22,102 nucleotides of DNA, from assembly GCA_035543875.1 (NCBI GenBank), contig DATKIY010000268.1, forward strand, positions 1 to 22,102, in the 5' to 3' direction. This stretch comes from DATKIY01 sp035543875 (GTDB lineage: Bacteria > Actinomycetota > Actinomycetes > JAHEKZ01). A program made the translations under genes and the position numbers. Shown here one piece after another: positions 1 through 8,337 of the stretch (its first letter is position 1; each line of letters starts with the position of its first letter). The notes beneath the pieces are model-generated. The model saw only the letters and a program-made list of their open reading frames with translations, searched no databases and was not told where the DNA came from.

Positions 1-63
1 CGGAAGTGTCGTTCGAGCGGCCGTCGAATACTCCAGAATCCACGCACCAAGTGACGAACGTGA

Positions 64-942
64 CTATGGACCGAGTCGCTCGATAACTTCCCGCAGTTGC
101 GTCTCATCGAGCTCGTAAACCGTTTCACCGACCCGAGGATCACGCGCATGGAGTAAATGAAAGACCGGCGGCTGCTCATCTCCAAGGCGTACTAATGTCG
201 CCGAAGCCCCGCGGACTGCTCGCTCCGTTCGCGGAGGGGCCGTTAGGTCGATCCGACTGACCACTCCGGGAGTCACCCAGACGGCCGTTGTGTCCAGGTG
301 GCCGAAAATCTGCATATGGAAGTGCCCACACAAGATGAGTTGTACGTCCGTGTCGCGGATTGCGTCCGCAAGTTCTCCGGAGTTCTGCAGACCGAGCGCA
401 CGCTGCACCTCCACGTCGAGTGTGATCGGCGGGTGGTGGAAGACCAGCACTGTGCCTCTTGGGGCGGGTACCGCCAAGACGTCGCGCAACCACAACAGTT
501 GTGTCTGACTGATTTTCCCATACCCCTTGCCAGGCACCAGCGAATCGAGAGTGACGAAGCGACGACCGTCCAGGAAGCTAACGACAGCTCGTTCGGTCTC
601 GGGCGAAGAAACAACCTGTAGAGCGCGATCCAGGCCGTTCGCATCTAAATGTCCACTGCCCAGCACCTCGGTGAATGCGAGTCGTTCGTCGTGGTTGCCC
701 GTGCTGTAGATCGCGGGGATGTTGCGCTCGCGCGCGAACTCGCCGATCAGCTCCCGTGCTGCTCGATAAGCCCCTCGCGACCCGTCGTCGGCGATATCAC
801 CACTGATCACCACGACGTGGATGCCTTGCACGTTGACGAGGTCACACAGCATTTGCCGAAGCGACTGCTGGGCGTTGACTCCGTGAATGTTTGGCGTGTC
901 GATGCTTTCTAGATGCGTGTCAGAAAGATGGAGGATCAGCAC
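64..942 (-). CDS. Calcineurin-like metallophosphoesterase (CpdA-like)
   Basis: A 292-residue cytoplasmic phosphoesterase with no signal peptide. The full dimetal motif set is visible: SDTH (D8, H10), SGD (D49), TGNHDE (N83, H84), FHHPP (H169) and CGHFH (H207, H209). This order and spacing fit the class III cyclic-nucleotide phosphodiesterase/CpdA branch. The family hydrolyses 3',5'-cAMP or other phosphodiesters with two metal ions; the substrate here cannot be read from sequence. The GTG start at 940-942 lies just before the conserved beta strand, and no strong Shine-Dalgarno is seen. It lies 88 bases downstream of the GH26-like gene on the same strand and may be read through from it. The intervening gap is GC-rich, with a GGCCGGCCGGCC palindrome near 959-970. 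Confidence 0.88.
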   Translation of the reverse strand: MLILHLSDTHLESIDTPNIHGVNAQQSLRQMLCDLVNVQGIHVVVISGDIADDGSRGAYRAARELIGEFARERNIPAIYSTGNHDERLAFTEVLGSGHLDANGLDRALQVVSSPETERAVVSFLDGRRFVTLDSLVPGKGYGKISQTQLLWLRDVLAVPAPRGTVLVFHHPPITLDVEVQRALGLQNSGELADAIRDTDVQLILCGHFHMQIFGHLDTTAVWVTPGVVSRIDLTAPPRTERAVRGASATLVRLGDEQPPVFHLLHARDPRVGETVYELDETQLREVIERLGP

Positions 943-1030
943 GTCGCCAGGCTACTGGCCGGCCGGCCCACGCCGGGTCCGCCAGATTTCATGGCGCTGG
1001 AACCTTGGTTATCCGTCTTCTACGACGCGT

Positions 1031-2500
1031 TCAGTGAGCCGATACCACTGCATGCCAGGCCTTCCGCGAAGGTAGATCGTGCAGCTTGAAATTTCCGGCT
1101 GGAATTCGCGCGTCCCAATAGGTCGCAAAGGCAGCGTTGTGTCGACCAAGGTAGCGAGCCATGTCAGCGAGCCACATTGCCCGCCGACTGCCGTCGTCGC
1201 CCGGCACGATTCTGCTCCCGAACTCTGCAACCCCCAGTCGCTTGTGAAGCGCGTGCGCCTTTGCTACCGCCCGATAGAAGATCTGCGAAGGTGGTTTGTA
1301 TCGCGTGACGCTCGAGGAGCTGTTGTAACAGTCGAAACCGAGCACCTGGATGAAGTTGCCTGGGTAGTAGTCCTTGAAGTGACGTCCGGAGTTTGGGGAG
1401 AGCGTCCAGCACATCAAGATGAGTGTGGGATGAAGCTTCGGGTTGTGTGCCTTGTTAGCCAAATGATTGACGTGACGCCAGGCTTGTCGGTAACGGCTAG
1501 CTGCAAACTCGCCGTGCTCAATATTGTCTTCGGGTTCATGCCGGTAGGTCCACCAGATCGGCCATCGCTTCGGTGCTGCCTTAAACCAGCGAGTCAGCTG
1601 TCGGTCGTAGTTTCCGTTGAGGATCGCCGATGGCTTGGCGCTGAAGGAATAGACCAGTGGCCGGTTGGTGTCGCCGAGTCGCCCGGACCACGATGAGGGG
1701 GAGTAAGGGTCAAAGAAGCGAACGGCGTCGAGCCGCCCATAACGGTGATCGGCCCGATGAAGAGCCTTCGTCCAGTCCCTCGAACCATTGTCGACGCTCG
1801 CCCCGTAGCGAGTCCCGCGCAGCACTGAGTGCTTGACCCGTGGTGATGCAACCCGTCGCACGTTGACGCTGTCGACCAAGATGCCAGCCCCAGCACGAAC
1901 ATGTGCCGCAGTAACCGTGACTCCGACTTGGTCGTTGCGGGCTCGTGCTGTCAACCAAACCGTCACGCTCTTCCAGCGCGAATTCGACAATCTGACGCGG
2001 CGCCACGTGTGGACCTTGGATTTTCCGTTGTGCTGCTGTGCCAACCGAATGTGAGCCACCACACGGGTGTGCCGAACAGCGGCTCGTGAAGCCCTGAGGT
2101 AGACGTGAGCGCGATACATCTGCCCGCGATCGGTGTGCCGAATCATGGAGGGTGCGTCTGTCATGCCAATCGATGCGCGTCCAGACCGAGGCGCGCGGAT
2201 GCGAGCCGCGTAATGACCGTGCCCATGGCCTCCACGCACACGGTCAAGCCGAGTCCGGTGATTAGTTTTCTTCCAACCACCCAAACCCTTTTCAAACCCA
2301 GCATGTGCACCATGGCGACTGTGCGCCGCTTTTGCTGAGATCGGCGTCGATGCCTCCACGGCTTGCGTTTCCGCGGTGACGAGCAAGGAAGCGAGCACCG
2401 CCAGTGCAACGATCGCGGCTACGGCCGCCCGACGGCCGAAAAGCTGCGACCGGTTCTTACGCATCCGGGCAGCACTAGTCATTGAACTGAGATTGAGCAC
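1031..2500 (-). CDS. Secreted GH26-like glycoside hydrolase with N-terminal jelly-roll domain (paralogue 1)
   Basis: A 489-residue exported protein. Residues 1-50 form a signal peptide (basic KNR..RR region, then a hydrophobic Ala/Val/Leu core). Residues about 65-216 resemble a CBM4/9-type jelly roll (opening GFEKGLGGW, closing ILVDSVNVRRV). Residues about 230-489 are a TIM-barrel catalytic domain like clan-A family GH26, with the likely acid/base at H321-E322 (YRHEPED) and the likely nucleophile at E426 (GVAEFGSR). It is paralogous to the gene at 3955-5517, which shares HEPED, the LILMCWT block, the G-x-DCY motif and the SGR-F-DY-PG motif. The GTG start at 2498-2500 has GAGGGG 7 bases upstream and lies inside the 3' end of pth (26-base overlap), so it is probably cotranslated with pth. 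The N-terminal half is unusually rich in His, Arg and Lys. The polysaccharide substrate is unknown. Confidence 0.8.
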   Translation of the reverse strand: MLNLSSMTSAARMRKNRSQLFGRRAAVAAIVALAVLASLLVTAETQAVEASTPISAKAAHSRHGAHAGFEKGLGGWKKTNHRTRLDRVRGGHGHGHYAARIRAPRSGRASIGMTDAPSMIRHTDRGQMYRAHVYLRASRAAVRHTRVVAHIRLAQQHNGKSKVHTWRRVRLSNSRWKSVTVWLTARARNDQVGVTVTAAHVRAGAGILVDSVNVRRVASPRVKHSVLRGTRYGASVDNGSRDWTKALHRADHRYGRLDAVRFFDPYSPSSWSGRLGDTNRPLVYSFSAKPSAILNGNYDRQLTRWFKAAPKRWPIWWTYRHEPEDNIEHGEFAASRYRQAWRHVNHLANKAHNPKLHPTLILMCWTLSPNSGRHFKDYYPGNFIQVLGFDCYNSSSSVTRYKPPSQIFYRAVAKAHALHKRLGVAEFGSRIVPGDDGSRRAMWLADMARYLGRHNAAFATYWDARIPAGNFKLHDLPSRKAWHAVVSAH

Positions 2501-3077
2501 GCTCTAACCCCTCGTTGATCAACGCCTCGACGGCATCGGCGGTGCGGCCGACCTGAGCCTCGAGCTCCCCACGCTCTGACGCACTGAAGTTACGAAGAAC
2601 GAACACCGCTGGATCCAACCGTCCGGGAGGTCGGCCGATCCCCCACCGGGCTCGGAAAAAATCCCCCGTCCCTAGTGACTGCCTGAGGGACTTGAGCCCG
2701 TTATGTCCGTTGTCTCCCCCACCAAACTTCAGCCTTAGCGATCCAAACGGTAAGTCCAGCTCGTCGTGGATGGCAATGACTCGATCTGGCCCGGCCTTGT
2801 AGAAGTCGGTGAGCGGCGAGACAGCCTGCCCGGCCTCATTCATGTACGTGGTCGGTTTGAAGAGCACGATGCGATGCCCACCGCTGCGACCCTCGAGCGC
2901 CAACCCACGAGCACGCTTGTGACGGCGGAACGAGCCGCCAAGTCGTTGACCAAGCTCGTCGACAACGCGAAACCCGATGTTGTGCCGGTGCCCCTCGTAC
3001 TCCTGGCCCGGGTTACCCAGCCCGACGATCACCCAGGGCCGCGAGTCCTCGTCCGCCTGACCCTGATCGATCTTCAC
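2475..3077 (-). CDS. pth: Peptidyl-tRNA hydrolase
   Basis: A 200-residue cytoplasmic enzyme that releases tRNA from prematurely dissociated peptidyl-tRNA. Bacterial Pth motifs are intact: GLGNPG (N22), the catalytic histidine in HRHNIGF (H32), TTYMNEAG (N80), HDELDLP (D105), and the GGxxGHNGLKS substrate-binding segment. Length is normal for the family (about 190-200). The GTG start at 3075-3077 is 5 bases after the rplY stop, so the two genes are almost certainly cotranscribed, as in many actinobacteria. The 3' end overlaps the start of the GH26-like paralogue 1 by 26 bases. Confidence 0.96.
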   Translation of the reverse strand: MKIDQGQADEDSRPWVIVGLGNPGQEYEGHRHNIGFRVVDELGQRLGGSFRRHKRARGLALEGRSGGHRIVLFKPTTYMNEAGQAVSPLTDFYKAGPDRVIAIHDELDLPFGSLRLKFGGGDNGHNGLKSLRQSLGTGDFFRARWGIGRPPGRLDPAVFVLRNFSASERGELEAQVGRTADAVEALINEGLERAQSQFND

Positions 3078-3082
3078 GACCC

Positions 3083-3703
3083 TCAGTCTTCGGCGGCGGG
3101 AGGCGCCTCAGGTACTTCAGCACCTTCAACGGCCTCGACGACCTCTTCTGGCTCTTCCTCAGCAACTTGCTGGGCTGTGAGAACGTGAACGACGACCAAC
3201 TCGGGATCAGCGGCCAGCGATGCTCCGGACGGCAGTGCCACGTCCTTCGCGTGGATGCTGTCGCCGACAACCAAGCCTTCGATGGAGATCGACAGGGACT
3301 GCGGAATGTGGGTGGCTTCGGCCTCGATCAAGATGGTGTCGTTCACGTGCTCGAGCAAACCTCCTGGCGCGATCTTGCCGTCGGTGTGTACCGGAACCTC
3401 AACGGTGACCTTCTCGCCCTGCTTTACCGCGACGAGGTCGACGTGCTCGATGGTGTAGCGCACGGGATCACGCTGAACCGCCTTCGGCAGCACCAGTTCG
3501 GTGCCGTCGTCTAGCTGAAGCGACAACAGCGCGTTGGAATTCTTCAACGCCAGCATCAGCTCGTGTGCCGGCAGCGCCACGTGCTGGGTGTCAGCACCGT
3601 GTCCGTAGACAACAGCAGGCACCTTCTTGTCACGGCGCAGGCGACGGGCCGCACCTTTACCGAACTCGGTTCGGCGTTCGGCGGCAATCTTGATCTCGGC
3701 CAC
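3083..3703 (-). CDS. rplY: 50S ribosomal protein L25/general stress protein CTC
   Basis: A 206-residue CTC-type L25, which binds 5S rRNA. The N-terminal L25 domain (about residues 1-95) contains EFGKGAARRLRRDKKVPAVVYGHG. It is followed by the C-terminal beta-barrel TL5/CTC domain (about 96-185) and an acidic Glu/Ala/Pro tail (EEEPEEVVEAVEG) typical of actinobacterial CTC proteins. The frame is open upstream to 3823, but the GTG at 3701-3703 is chosen because translation then begins at AEIKIAAERR, the usual family N-terminus, with GGAG 9 bases upstream. It heads the rplY-pth pair. The 251-base region upstream (3704-3954) should carry its promoter, though no clear -35/-10 could be fixed. Confidence 0.93.
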   Translation of the reverse strand: MAEIKIAAERRTEFGKGAARRLRRDKKVPAVVYGHGADTQHVALPAHELMLALKNSNALLSLQLDDGTELVLPKAVQRDPVRYTIEHVDLVAVKQGEKVTVEVPVHTDGKIAPGGLLEHVNDTILIEAEATHIPQSLSISIEGLVVGDSIHAKDVALPSGASLAADPELVVVHVLTAQQVAEEEPEEVVEAVEGAEVPEAPPAAED

Positions 3704-3886
3704 GGCGATGTACTCCAAGCGTTGGTCAACAGCGGGTCTGATGAATTCTGATCGCAGGTGCGTCCGGCGAGCGAGCTCCAGGCACGCACCGCGTCGATCA
3801 CGGGGCCACGCGACCAATGCCATTTCTGGCGCCGATCCGCTGGCACACCCTCGCCGGGCAACTCGGGCAGTCTACCGACGCCCAGC

Positions 3887-3909
3887 GGAGCCACCAAACC
3901 GGTGGTTCC
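3887..3909. other. Imperfect inverted repeat between GH26-like gene 2 and rplY
   Basis: The 23 bases form a 9-bp stem with one mismatch (GGAGCCACC pairing with GGTGGTTCC) around a 5-base loop. It lies 46 bases beyond the stop of the minus-strand GH26-like gene, where a terminator separating it from rplY would be expected. No U-tract follows on either strand, so the terminator role is only an inference. The rest of the 3704-3954 interval shows nothing clear. Confidence 0.3.
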
Positions 3910-3954
3910 AACCAGCGGCGGGACGGCAATGACGCAGCCGGGAGCGGCCGAGCA

Positions 3955-5517
3955 CTAGTAGGTGGTGACGACCTCGCGCCAGGCCGTCTTCGATGGGTCA
4001 TCGAGGAGCCTGAACTCGCCACCGACGACCGAGTCAAAGTAGGTCATGAAGACTGCGTCCCGGTCAGCAGCCCAAGCGGCGATGTACTTCAGCCAGGCAG
4101 CACGCTTGACGCCGGACTCATCACCCTGCGCCAGCCTTGATCCGGTCTCGGCGATGCCGAACGGAATCCCGAGCTCCTTCGACTTGGCCACGGCACGTCC
4201 GTACATGTCGTCAGCCTTGGAGTAGGTAGTCGGATCCGACGGGTGGCTGTAGCAGTCCCAGCCAAGCGCCTCGACAACGTCTGCGCCAGGGAAGTAGTCG
4301 TCAAAGGTCCGTCCTGACTTCGGGTTTACCGTCCAGCACATCAAGATGACGGTGTTGTGAAGCATTGGGTTCTTGGCGGCGTCCGCAAAGCCAGCGATCC
4401 GTCGGTAGGCGTCGCGCCACTGCTGCGAGGTAAACGCTCCAGCCTCGACATCGTCTTCCGGCTCGTGCCAGTACGACCACCACACGTCGTAGCTCTTGGG
4501 GGCGGTCTTGAACCAATTGGCGAAGAAGGCGTCGTAGTCACCGGCGAGGACGGCGTCGGGTTGGGCCTTGAACGACACGACAACTGGTCCGCCTACTTCC
4601 CCGGCGCGTCCGGGCCAAGCACTCGGCAGACCTGGATAGAACACGCGGACAACATCCATACCGCCGTACGCCGCATTGCTGTCCGCCACGGCTTGCGTCC
4701 ACGTCCGACCTGCCTCGTACACGCTCGCGCCGAACAACGTGCCGCTGGACGATGGCGGAGAGGTCTGCGTATTCGTTGGAGTGGGCGTCGGTGTCGGGCT
4801 GGCGGTGGTCGGTGTTGGGGTTGGCGAGTTCGATGGAGTCGGGGTGATCGTGGTGTCGCCATCTGGGGACGAGTCTTCAGGGAGCGGCGTAACGGTCTCA
4901 CCAGAACCCGCACCTTTGACGGGGTGCAGCCGCACGCGGTCAATCTTGATCCCACGATGCAAACCCAGACCGCGGGCTGTCATCGACACCTGCAACCGAT
5001 CTCGGTCTGCCGATGCCGTAGCAATCAGGGTGACGCGCTCCCAGCCGTCGTTGCCAACGGTGAAGTCCTGGTGGGTCGCATGGACGATCGAGTCATGTCC
5101 CCACTCATCGAGTGTCAACTGGCCACTCACGGGCTTTTGCGTTGCCCGCATCCAGGCCGAAGCCTGGTAGACGTGACCTGCCACTGCCTGTGGTGCGCTC
5201 GTCCGCTGGTCACGAAGGATCGCGGCTGAGTGTGTGCGCGGTTGGAGCCGAACCGCGTGGGTACTACCCCATACTCCCGGTTCGGTGATGTCGATAGCTC
5301 CGGCGTTTGCCTTTGAGCGGCTCCAGCTGCGAAGTCCAGAGCCGAAGCCGGAGTTGTCAATCAGATTGGGACCAAGCGACAGCCGAGATACCGGCTCGGG
5401 TCCGTCGGCCAGTGAGGGGATAACCGTGGCAACAACCCCGATGCCCGCAACCAGTGAGAAAGCGGAAACAACTCCGATGAGTCGGTTGGAGGATCGAGGG
5501 GCCGACCGGTGCGTCAT
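3955..5517 (-). CDS. Secreted GH26-like glycoside hydrolase with jelly-roll domain and Pro/Thr linker (paralogue 2)
   Basis: A 520-residue exported protein. Residues 1-37 are a signal peptide (hydrophobic core GVVSAFSLVAGIGVVATV). Residues about 48-200 resemble a CBM4/9 jelly roll (NLIDNSGFGSGLRSW at the start, IKIDRVRLHPV at the end). Residues about 205-259 are a low-complexity Ser/Thr/Pro linker with repeated PTPT units. Residues 260-520 are a GH26-like TIM barrel with H351-E352 (WHEPED) as predicted acid/base and E457 (GIAETGSR) as predicted nucleophile. The frame is open to 5589, but the ATG at 5515-5517 is chosen because AGGGAG sits 7 bases upstream and the signal peptide then begins normally. 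It lies between prs and rplY, the slot occupied by lpqT in M. tuberculosis. Substrate unknown; a surface or extracellular polysaccharide is likely. Confidence 0.82.
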   Translation of the reverse strand: MTHRSAPRSSNRLIGVVSAFSLVAGIGVVATVIPSLADGPEPVSRLSLGPNLIDNSGFGSGLRSWSRSKANAGAIDITEPGVWGSTHAVRLQPRTHSAAILRDQRTSAPQAVAGHVYQASAWMRATQKPVSGQLTLDEWGHDSIVHATHQDFTVGNDGWERVTLIATASADRDRLQVSMTARGLGLHRGIKIDRVRLHPVKGAGSGETVTPLPEDSSPDGDTTITPTPSNSPTPTPTTASPTPTPTPTNTQTSPPSSSGTLFGASVYEAGRTWTQAVADSNAAYGGMDVVRVFYPGLPSAWPGRAGEVGGPVVVSFKAQPDAVLAGDYDAFFANWFKTAPKSYDVWWSYWHEPEDDVEAGAFTSQQWRDAYRRIAGFADAAKNPMLHNTVILMCWTVNPKSGRTFDDYFPGADVVEALGWDCYSHPSDPTTYSKADDMYGRAVAKSKELGIPFGIAETGSRLAQGDESGVKRAAWLKYIAAWAADRDAVFMTYFDSVVGGEFRLLDDPSKTAWREVVTTY

Positions 5518-5646
5518 GCGAACACTCCCTGAGCAGTGGACTAGACGGCTCATCGGGGATGCGTGGCAGGGGCTTGACGCTAGACACAAGCAGTTGCGCC
5601 ATGTGGGTGGAGCAATTCGGACTAAGCCGACTGGGCACTACGCCAA

Positions 5647-5668
5647 GTGGGTGACAGACGTGGGTGAC
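5647..5668. repeat. 9-base direct repeat upstream of GH26-like gene 2
   Basis: GTGGGTGAC occurs at 5647-5655 and again at 5660-5668, a 13-base period. A related GTGGGTGGA occurs near 5603-5611. They lie in the 158-base gap between the prs stop and the start of the secreted GH26-like gene, where its promoter should be. A binding site for a regulator is possible but not shown. Confidence 0.35.
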
Positions 5669-5675
5669 CCGACGT

Positions 5676-6650
5676 TCAGGCGTTGCCGTCGAACAGCGAC
5701 GTCACAGAACCGTCATCGAAGACTTCGCGAACTGCTCGTGCGATAAGTGGCGCAATGGGCAGCACAGTTAATTTGTCGAACTGCTGCTCAGGCCCGATCG
5801 GCAACGTGTCGGTGACGATGACTTCGGAGATGCGGCTGTTCTTCAGCCGGTCGATCGCCGGTCCGTTGAAGAGCCCGTGAGTTGCGGCCACGATCACTTC
5901 TGCCGCACCCTGCTCGAACAACGTCTCAGCAGCCTTAACAATGGTTCCCCCGGTCGCGATCATGTCGTCGACAACGATGCAGATGCGGTCCTTAACCTGA
6001 CCGACCACCTCGAACACCTTCACCTCGTTGGGAACGTCGGGGTCGCGTCGCTTATGGATGATCGCCAGCGGGCTGCCGAGTCGATCGGTCCAACGCTCAG
6101 CGACTCTCACCCGTCCGGCGTCCGGTGACACGACGGTCAGTCGGCTCCGGTCCGACACCCGACTTGCGACATAGTGCGCCAGCGGCTCGAGCGCGAATAG
6201 GTGGTCGACCGGGCCGTCAAAGAAGCCCTGGATCTGCGAGGTGTGTAGGTCGACCGCCATCAGGCGGTCGGCCCCAGCCGTCTTGAACAGGTCGGCCATG
6301 AGTCGGGCGGAAATGGGTTCGCGGCCGCGGTGCTTCTTGTCCTGCCTGGCGTAACCGTAGAAAGGCGCCACGACCGTGATGCGCTTGGCAGACGCGCGCT
6401 TGAGCGCGTCGACCATGATCAGCTGCTCCATGATCCACGTGTTGATAGGCGTGGTGTGTGACTGGATGACGAAAGCATCGGATCCGCGCACCGACTCCTT
6501 GTAGCGGACGAAGATCTCACCGTTTGCGAAGTCGTAGAGCGAGGTCGGCGATAGCTCCGTATCGAGCTCACGCGCCACCTGCTCGGCCAGCTGCTCATGA
6601 CCACGACCCGAGAAGAGCATCAACTTCTTGGAGTTGGTGGACTCGATCAT
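5676..6650 (-). CDS. prs: Ribose-phosphate pyrophosphokinase (PRPP synthetase)
   Basis: A 324-residue cytoplasmic enzyme that transfers pyrophosphate from ATP to ribose 5-phosphate, giving PRPP for nucleotide, His and Trp synthesis and, in actinobacteria, for arabinan donor formation. Visible motifs are FANGE (residues 41-45), the ATP-site stretch PFYGYARQDKKHRGREPIS (96-114), the catalytic VDLH (H135) with SQIQGFF, the flexible-loop lysine region HKRRDP (199-204), and the PRPP loop VVDDMIATGGT (226-236). Length is normal. The ATG overlaps the glmU stop by 4 bases (ATGA), so translation is probably coupled; AAGG lies 9 bases upstream of the start. Confidence 0.97.
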   Translation of the reverse strand: MIESTNSKKLMLFSGRGHEQLAEQVARELDTELSPTSLYDFANGEIFVRYKESVRGSDAFVIQSHTTPINTWIMEQLIMVDALKRASAKRITVVAPFYGYARQDKKHRGREPISARLMADLFKTAGADRLMAVDLHTSQIQGFFDGPVDHLFALEPLAHYVASRVSDRSRLTVVSPDAGRVRVAERWTDRLGSPLAIIHKRRDPDVPNEVKVFEVVGQVKDRICIVVDDMIATGGTIVKAAETLFEQGAAEVIVAATHGLFNGPAIDRLKNSRISEVIVTDTLPIGPEQQFDKLTVLPIAPLIARAVREVFDDGSVTSLFDGNA

Positions 6651-8215
6651 TCGCGGTTGCCTTCCGGATCCGTCTCGCCCGCTGGTCGATCACTCGGGCT
6701 GGGTGGCTGGGTCGGTGTAGGTGCATTCTTCCCTGGATCGCCCGCGCTGTCAGCGGCCCCTGCTGGTTTGACTCCGCTGGAGGCAGCTGCCGCCGCTGCC
6801 GCAGCTGACCCTGGGCGTTTACGCGCCACCCAACCGTCAATCGTGCGCTGCTTCGCGCGTCCAACGCCCATCGCCCCGGGCGGAACGTCCTCGGTGATAA
6901 CTGATCCGGCAGCCGTGTAGGCACCGTCACCGATCTCGACGGGGGCAACGAGCATGGTGTCGCTTCCGATCCGGACGTGGTCGCCGATGATCGTCCGATG
7001 CTTGGCTACCCCGTCGTAGTTCACGACGATCGTCCCCGCGCCGATATTCGACCCCTCGCCAATCTCCGCGTCACCCACGTAGGACAAATGTGGAATCTTC
7101 GATCCCTCGCCCACTTGAGCATTCTTCGTCTCGACAAAGGCTCCAGCTCGAGTCTTCGCAGCAAGAACCGTCCCAGGACGTAGGTACGTGTAGGGCCCGA
7201 CGCTCGCCGCGGGACCGATCACGGTGCGATCAGCGGTCGTAAAACGCACCACAGCATCAGCACCGATATCGGTGTCGATGATCTGCGATCCGGGTCCGAC
7301 CTCAGCACGCGCTGCGACTGTGGTGGAGCCTTCGAGCAGCGTCCACGGATGAATCACCGCATCCGCTTCGAGCCGAACGCCTACCCCGATCATCGTGGTT
7401 GCCGGATCAATGATGCTGACGCCGGCGCGCATCCACTGCTCGTTGATCCGGTCGCGCATCAACGCGCGAGCTTCGGCCAGCTGAACCCGGTCATTAACCC
7501 CCAAGACCTCACGAGGGTCGTCAACAGTGAGCGCACCGACTGCAGAACCAACTACGGCCAGGCCGGCAATTACGTCGGTGAGGTACTCCTCGCCTTGGCT
7601 GTTGTCGCGCGTGACTGAGGTCAGCGCAGCTCGCAGCGCGGCAGCGTCAAATACGTAGATTCCCGAGTTGATCTCATCGATGGCTCGTTGGTCAGTGTTC
7701 GCGTCGGACTGTTCGACGATCGACGCCACGCGTCCGTCTTCTCGTCGGATCACTCGCCCGTAGCCGGTGGGATCTGCTACCCGCGCGGTCAGGACGGTTG
7801 CTGAGTTCCCGGATTCGGTATGCAGGTCAATCAAGGTCGCCAGGGCGCCGGTCGACAACAGAGGGGTGTCGCCGCACACCACCAAAACCGCCCCCACGAG
7901 TTCGGGACAAGAATCAAGCGCAAGCCGTACGGCATGGCCCGTTCCGCGTTGCTCGACTTGCTCAATCGAGACGGCATCGGGGGCTATCTGCGCCAGGTGG
8001 TCGACAACCTGCTCGCGACCGTGGCCAACGACAACCAGTGTTTGTTCCGGATCCAATGCCGTGGTGGCAGCCAGCACATGGCCGAGCAAGGACCGACCGA
8101 GGAACTTGTGCAACACCTTGGGGGTGCCGGATTTCATCCGCTTGCCCTCGCCAGCGGCGAGGACGATCGCAGCGGCCGCGCGACTCTCGCTCAAGGCAGG
8201 GGCTCCAGGCGACAC
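6647..8215 (-). CDS. glmU: Bifunctional UDP-GlcNAc pyrophosphorylase/glucosamine-1-phosphate acetyltransferase
   Basis: A 522-residue enzyme that acetylates glucosamine 1-phosphate and couples it to UTP, giving UDP-GlcNAc for peptidoglycan and other glycans. The N-terminal nucleotidyltransferase has LAAGEGKRM (residues 19-27) and VCGDTPLL. The C-terminal left-handed beta-helix (about 265-460) shows hexapeptide repeats, the RPGT..AKTRAGAFVETKNA region and YVGDAEIGEGSNIGAGTIVVNYDG. Residues about 466-522 are a low-complexity tail (a poly-Ala run, then Pro/Ser/Asp-rich), as in other actinobacterial GlmU proteins. The GTG start at 8213-8215 has a weak ribosome site. A TATTCT hexamer on the minus strand at 8277-8282 is a candidate -10, between tRNA-Gln and glmU. 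prs follows with a 4-base overlap. Confidence 0.96.
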   Translation of the reverse strand: MSPGAPALSESRAAAAIVLAAGEGKRMKSGTPKVLHKFLGRSLLGHVLAATTALDPEQTLVVVGHGREQVVDHLAQIAPDAVSIEQVEQRGTGHAVRLALDSCPELVGAVLVVCGDTPLLSTGALATLIDLHTESGNSATVLTARVADPTGYGRVIRREDGRVASIVEQSDANTDQRAIDEINSGIYVFDAAALRAALTSVTRDNSQGEEYLTDVIAGLAVVGSAVGALTVDDPREVLGVNDRVQLAEARALMRDRINEQWMRAGVSIIDPATTMIGVGVRLEADAVIHPWTLLEGSTTVAARAEVGPGSQIIDTDIGADAVVRFTTADRTVIGPAASVGPYTYLRPGTVLAAKTRAGAFVETKNAQVGEGSKIPHLSYVGDAEIGEGSNIGAGTIVVNYDGVAKHRTIIGDHVRIGSDTMLVAPVEIGDGAYTAAGSVITEDVPPGAMGVGRAKQRTIDGWVARKRPGSAAAAAAAASSGVKPAGAADSAGDPGKNAPTPTQPPSPSDRPAGETDPEGNRE

Positions 8216-8337
8216 AGGTCGGGATGTATGGGAATGCTCTTGGCATCAGAAACGGGTAACGAGGGCGAACGTGCGCAGAATACCGGTCCGCCGGCGCGTA
8301 CCGACCGACCTGCCGGTCCTGGGCACGAAAAGCCAGC

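Noticed and set aside
1..63. Possible 3' end of a plus-strand gene at the left edge
   Set aside because: All three plus frames are open for some distance from base 1, and none gives a recognisable protein end; there is too little sequence to call.
959..970. GGCCGGCCGGCC palindrome between GH26-like gene 1 and the phosphoesterase as a terminator
   Set aside because: It is short, purely GC and has no U-tract; such sequences are common by chance at this GC content.
4357..5229. Long plus-strand open frame of 290 codons opposite the GH26-like gene 2
   Set aside because: It is antisense to a gene with signal peptide, catalytic motifs and a good ribosome site. Its translation shows no domain and is rich in Arg/Gly/Cys, as expected for a shadow frame in GC-rich DNA.
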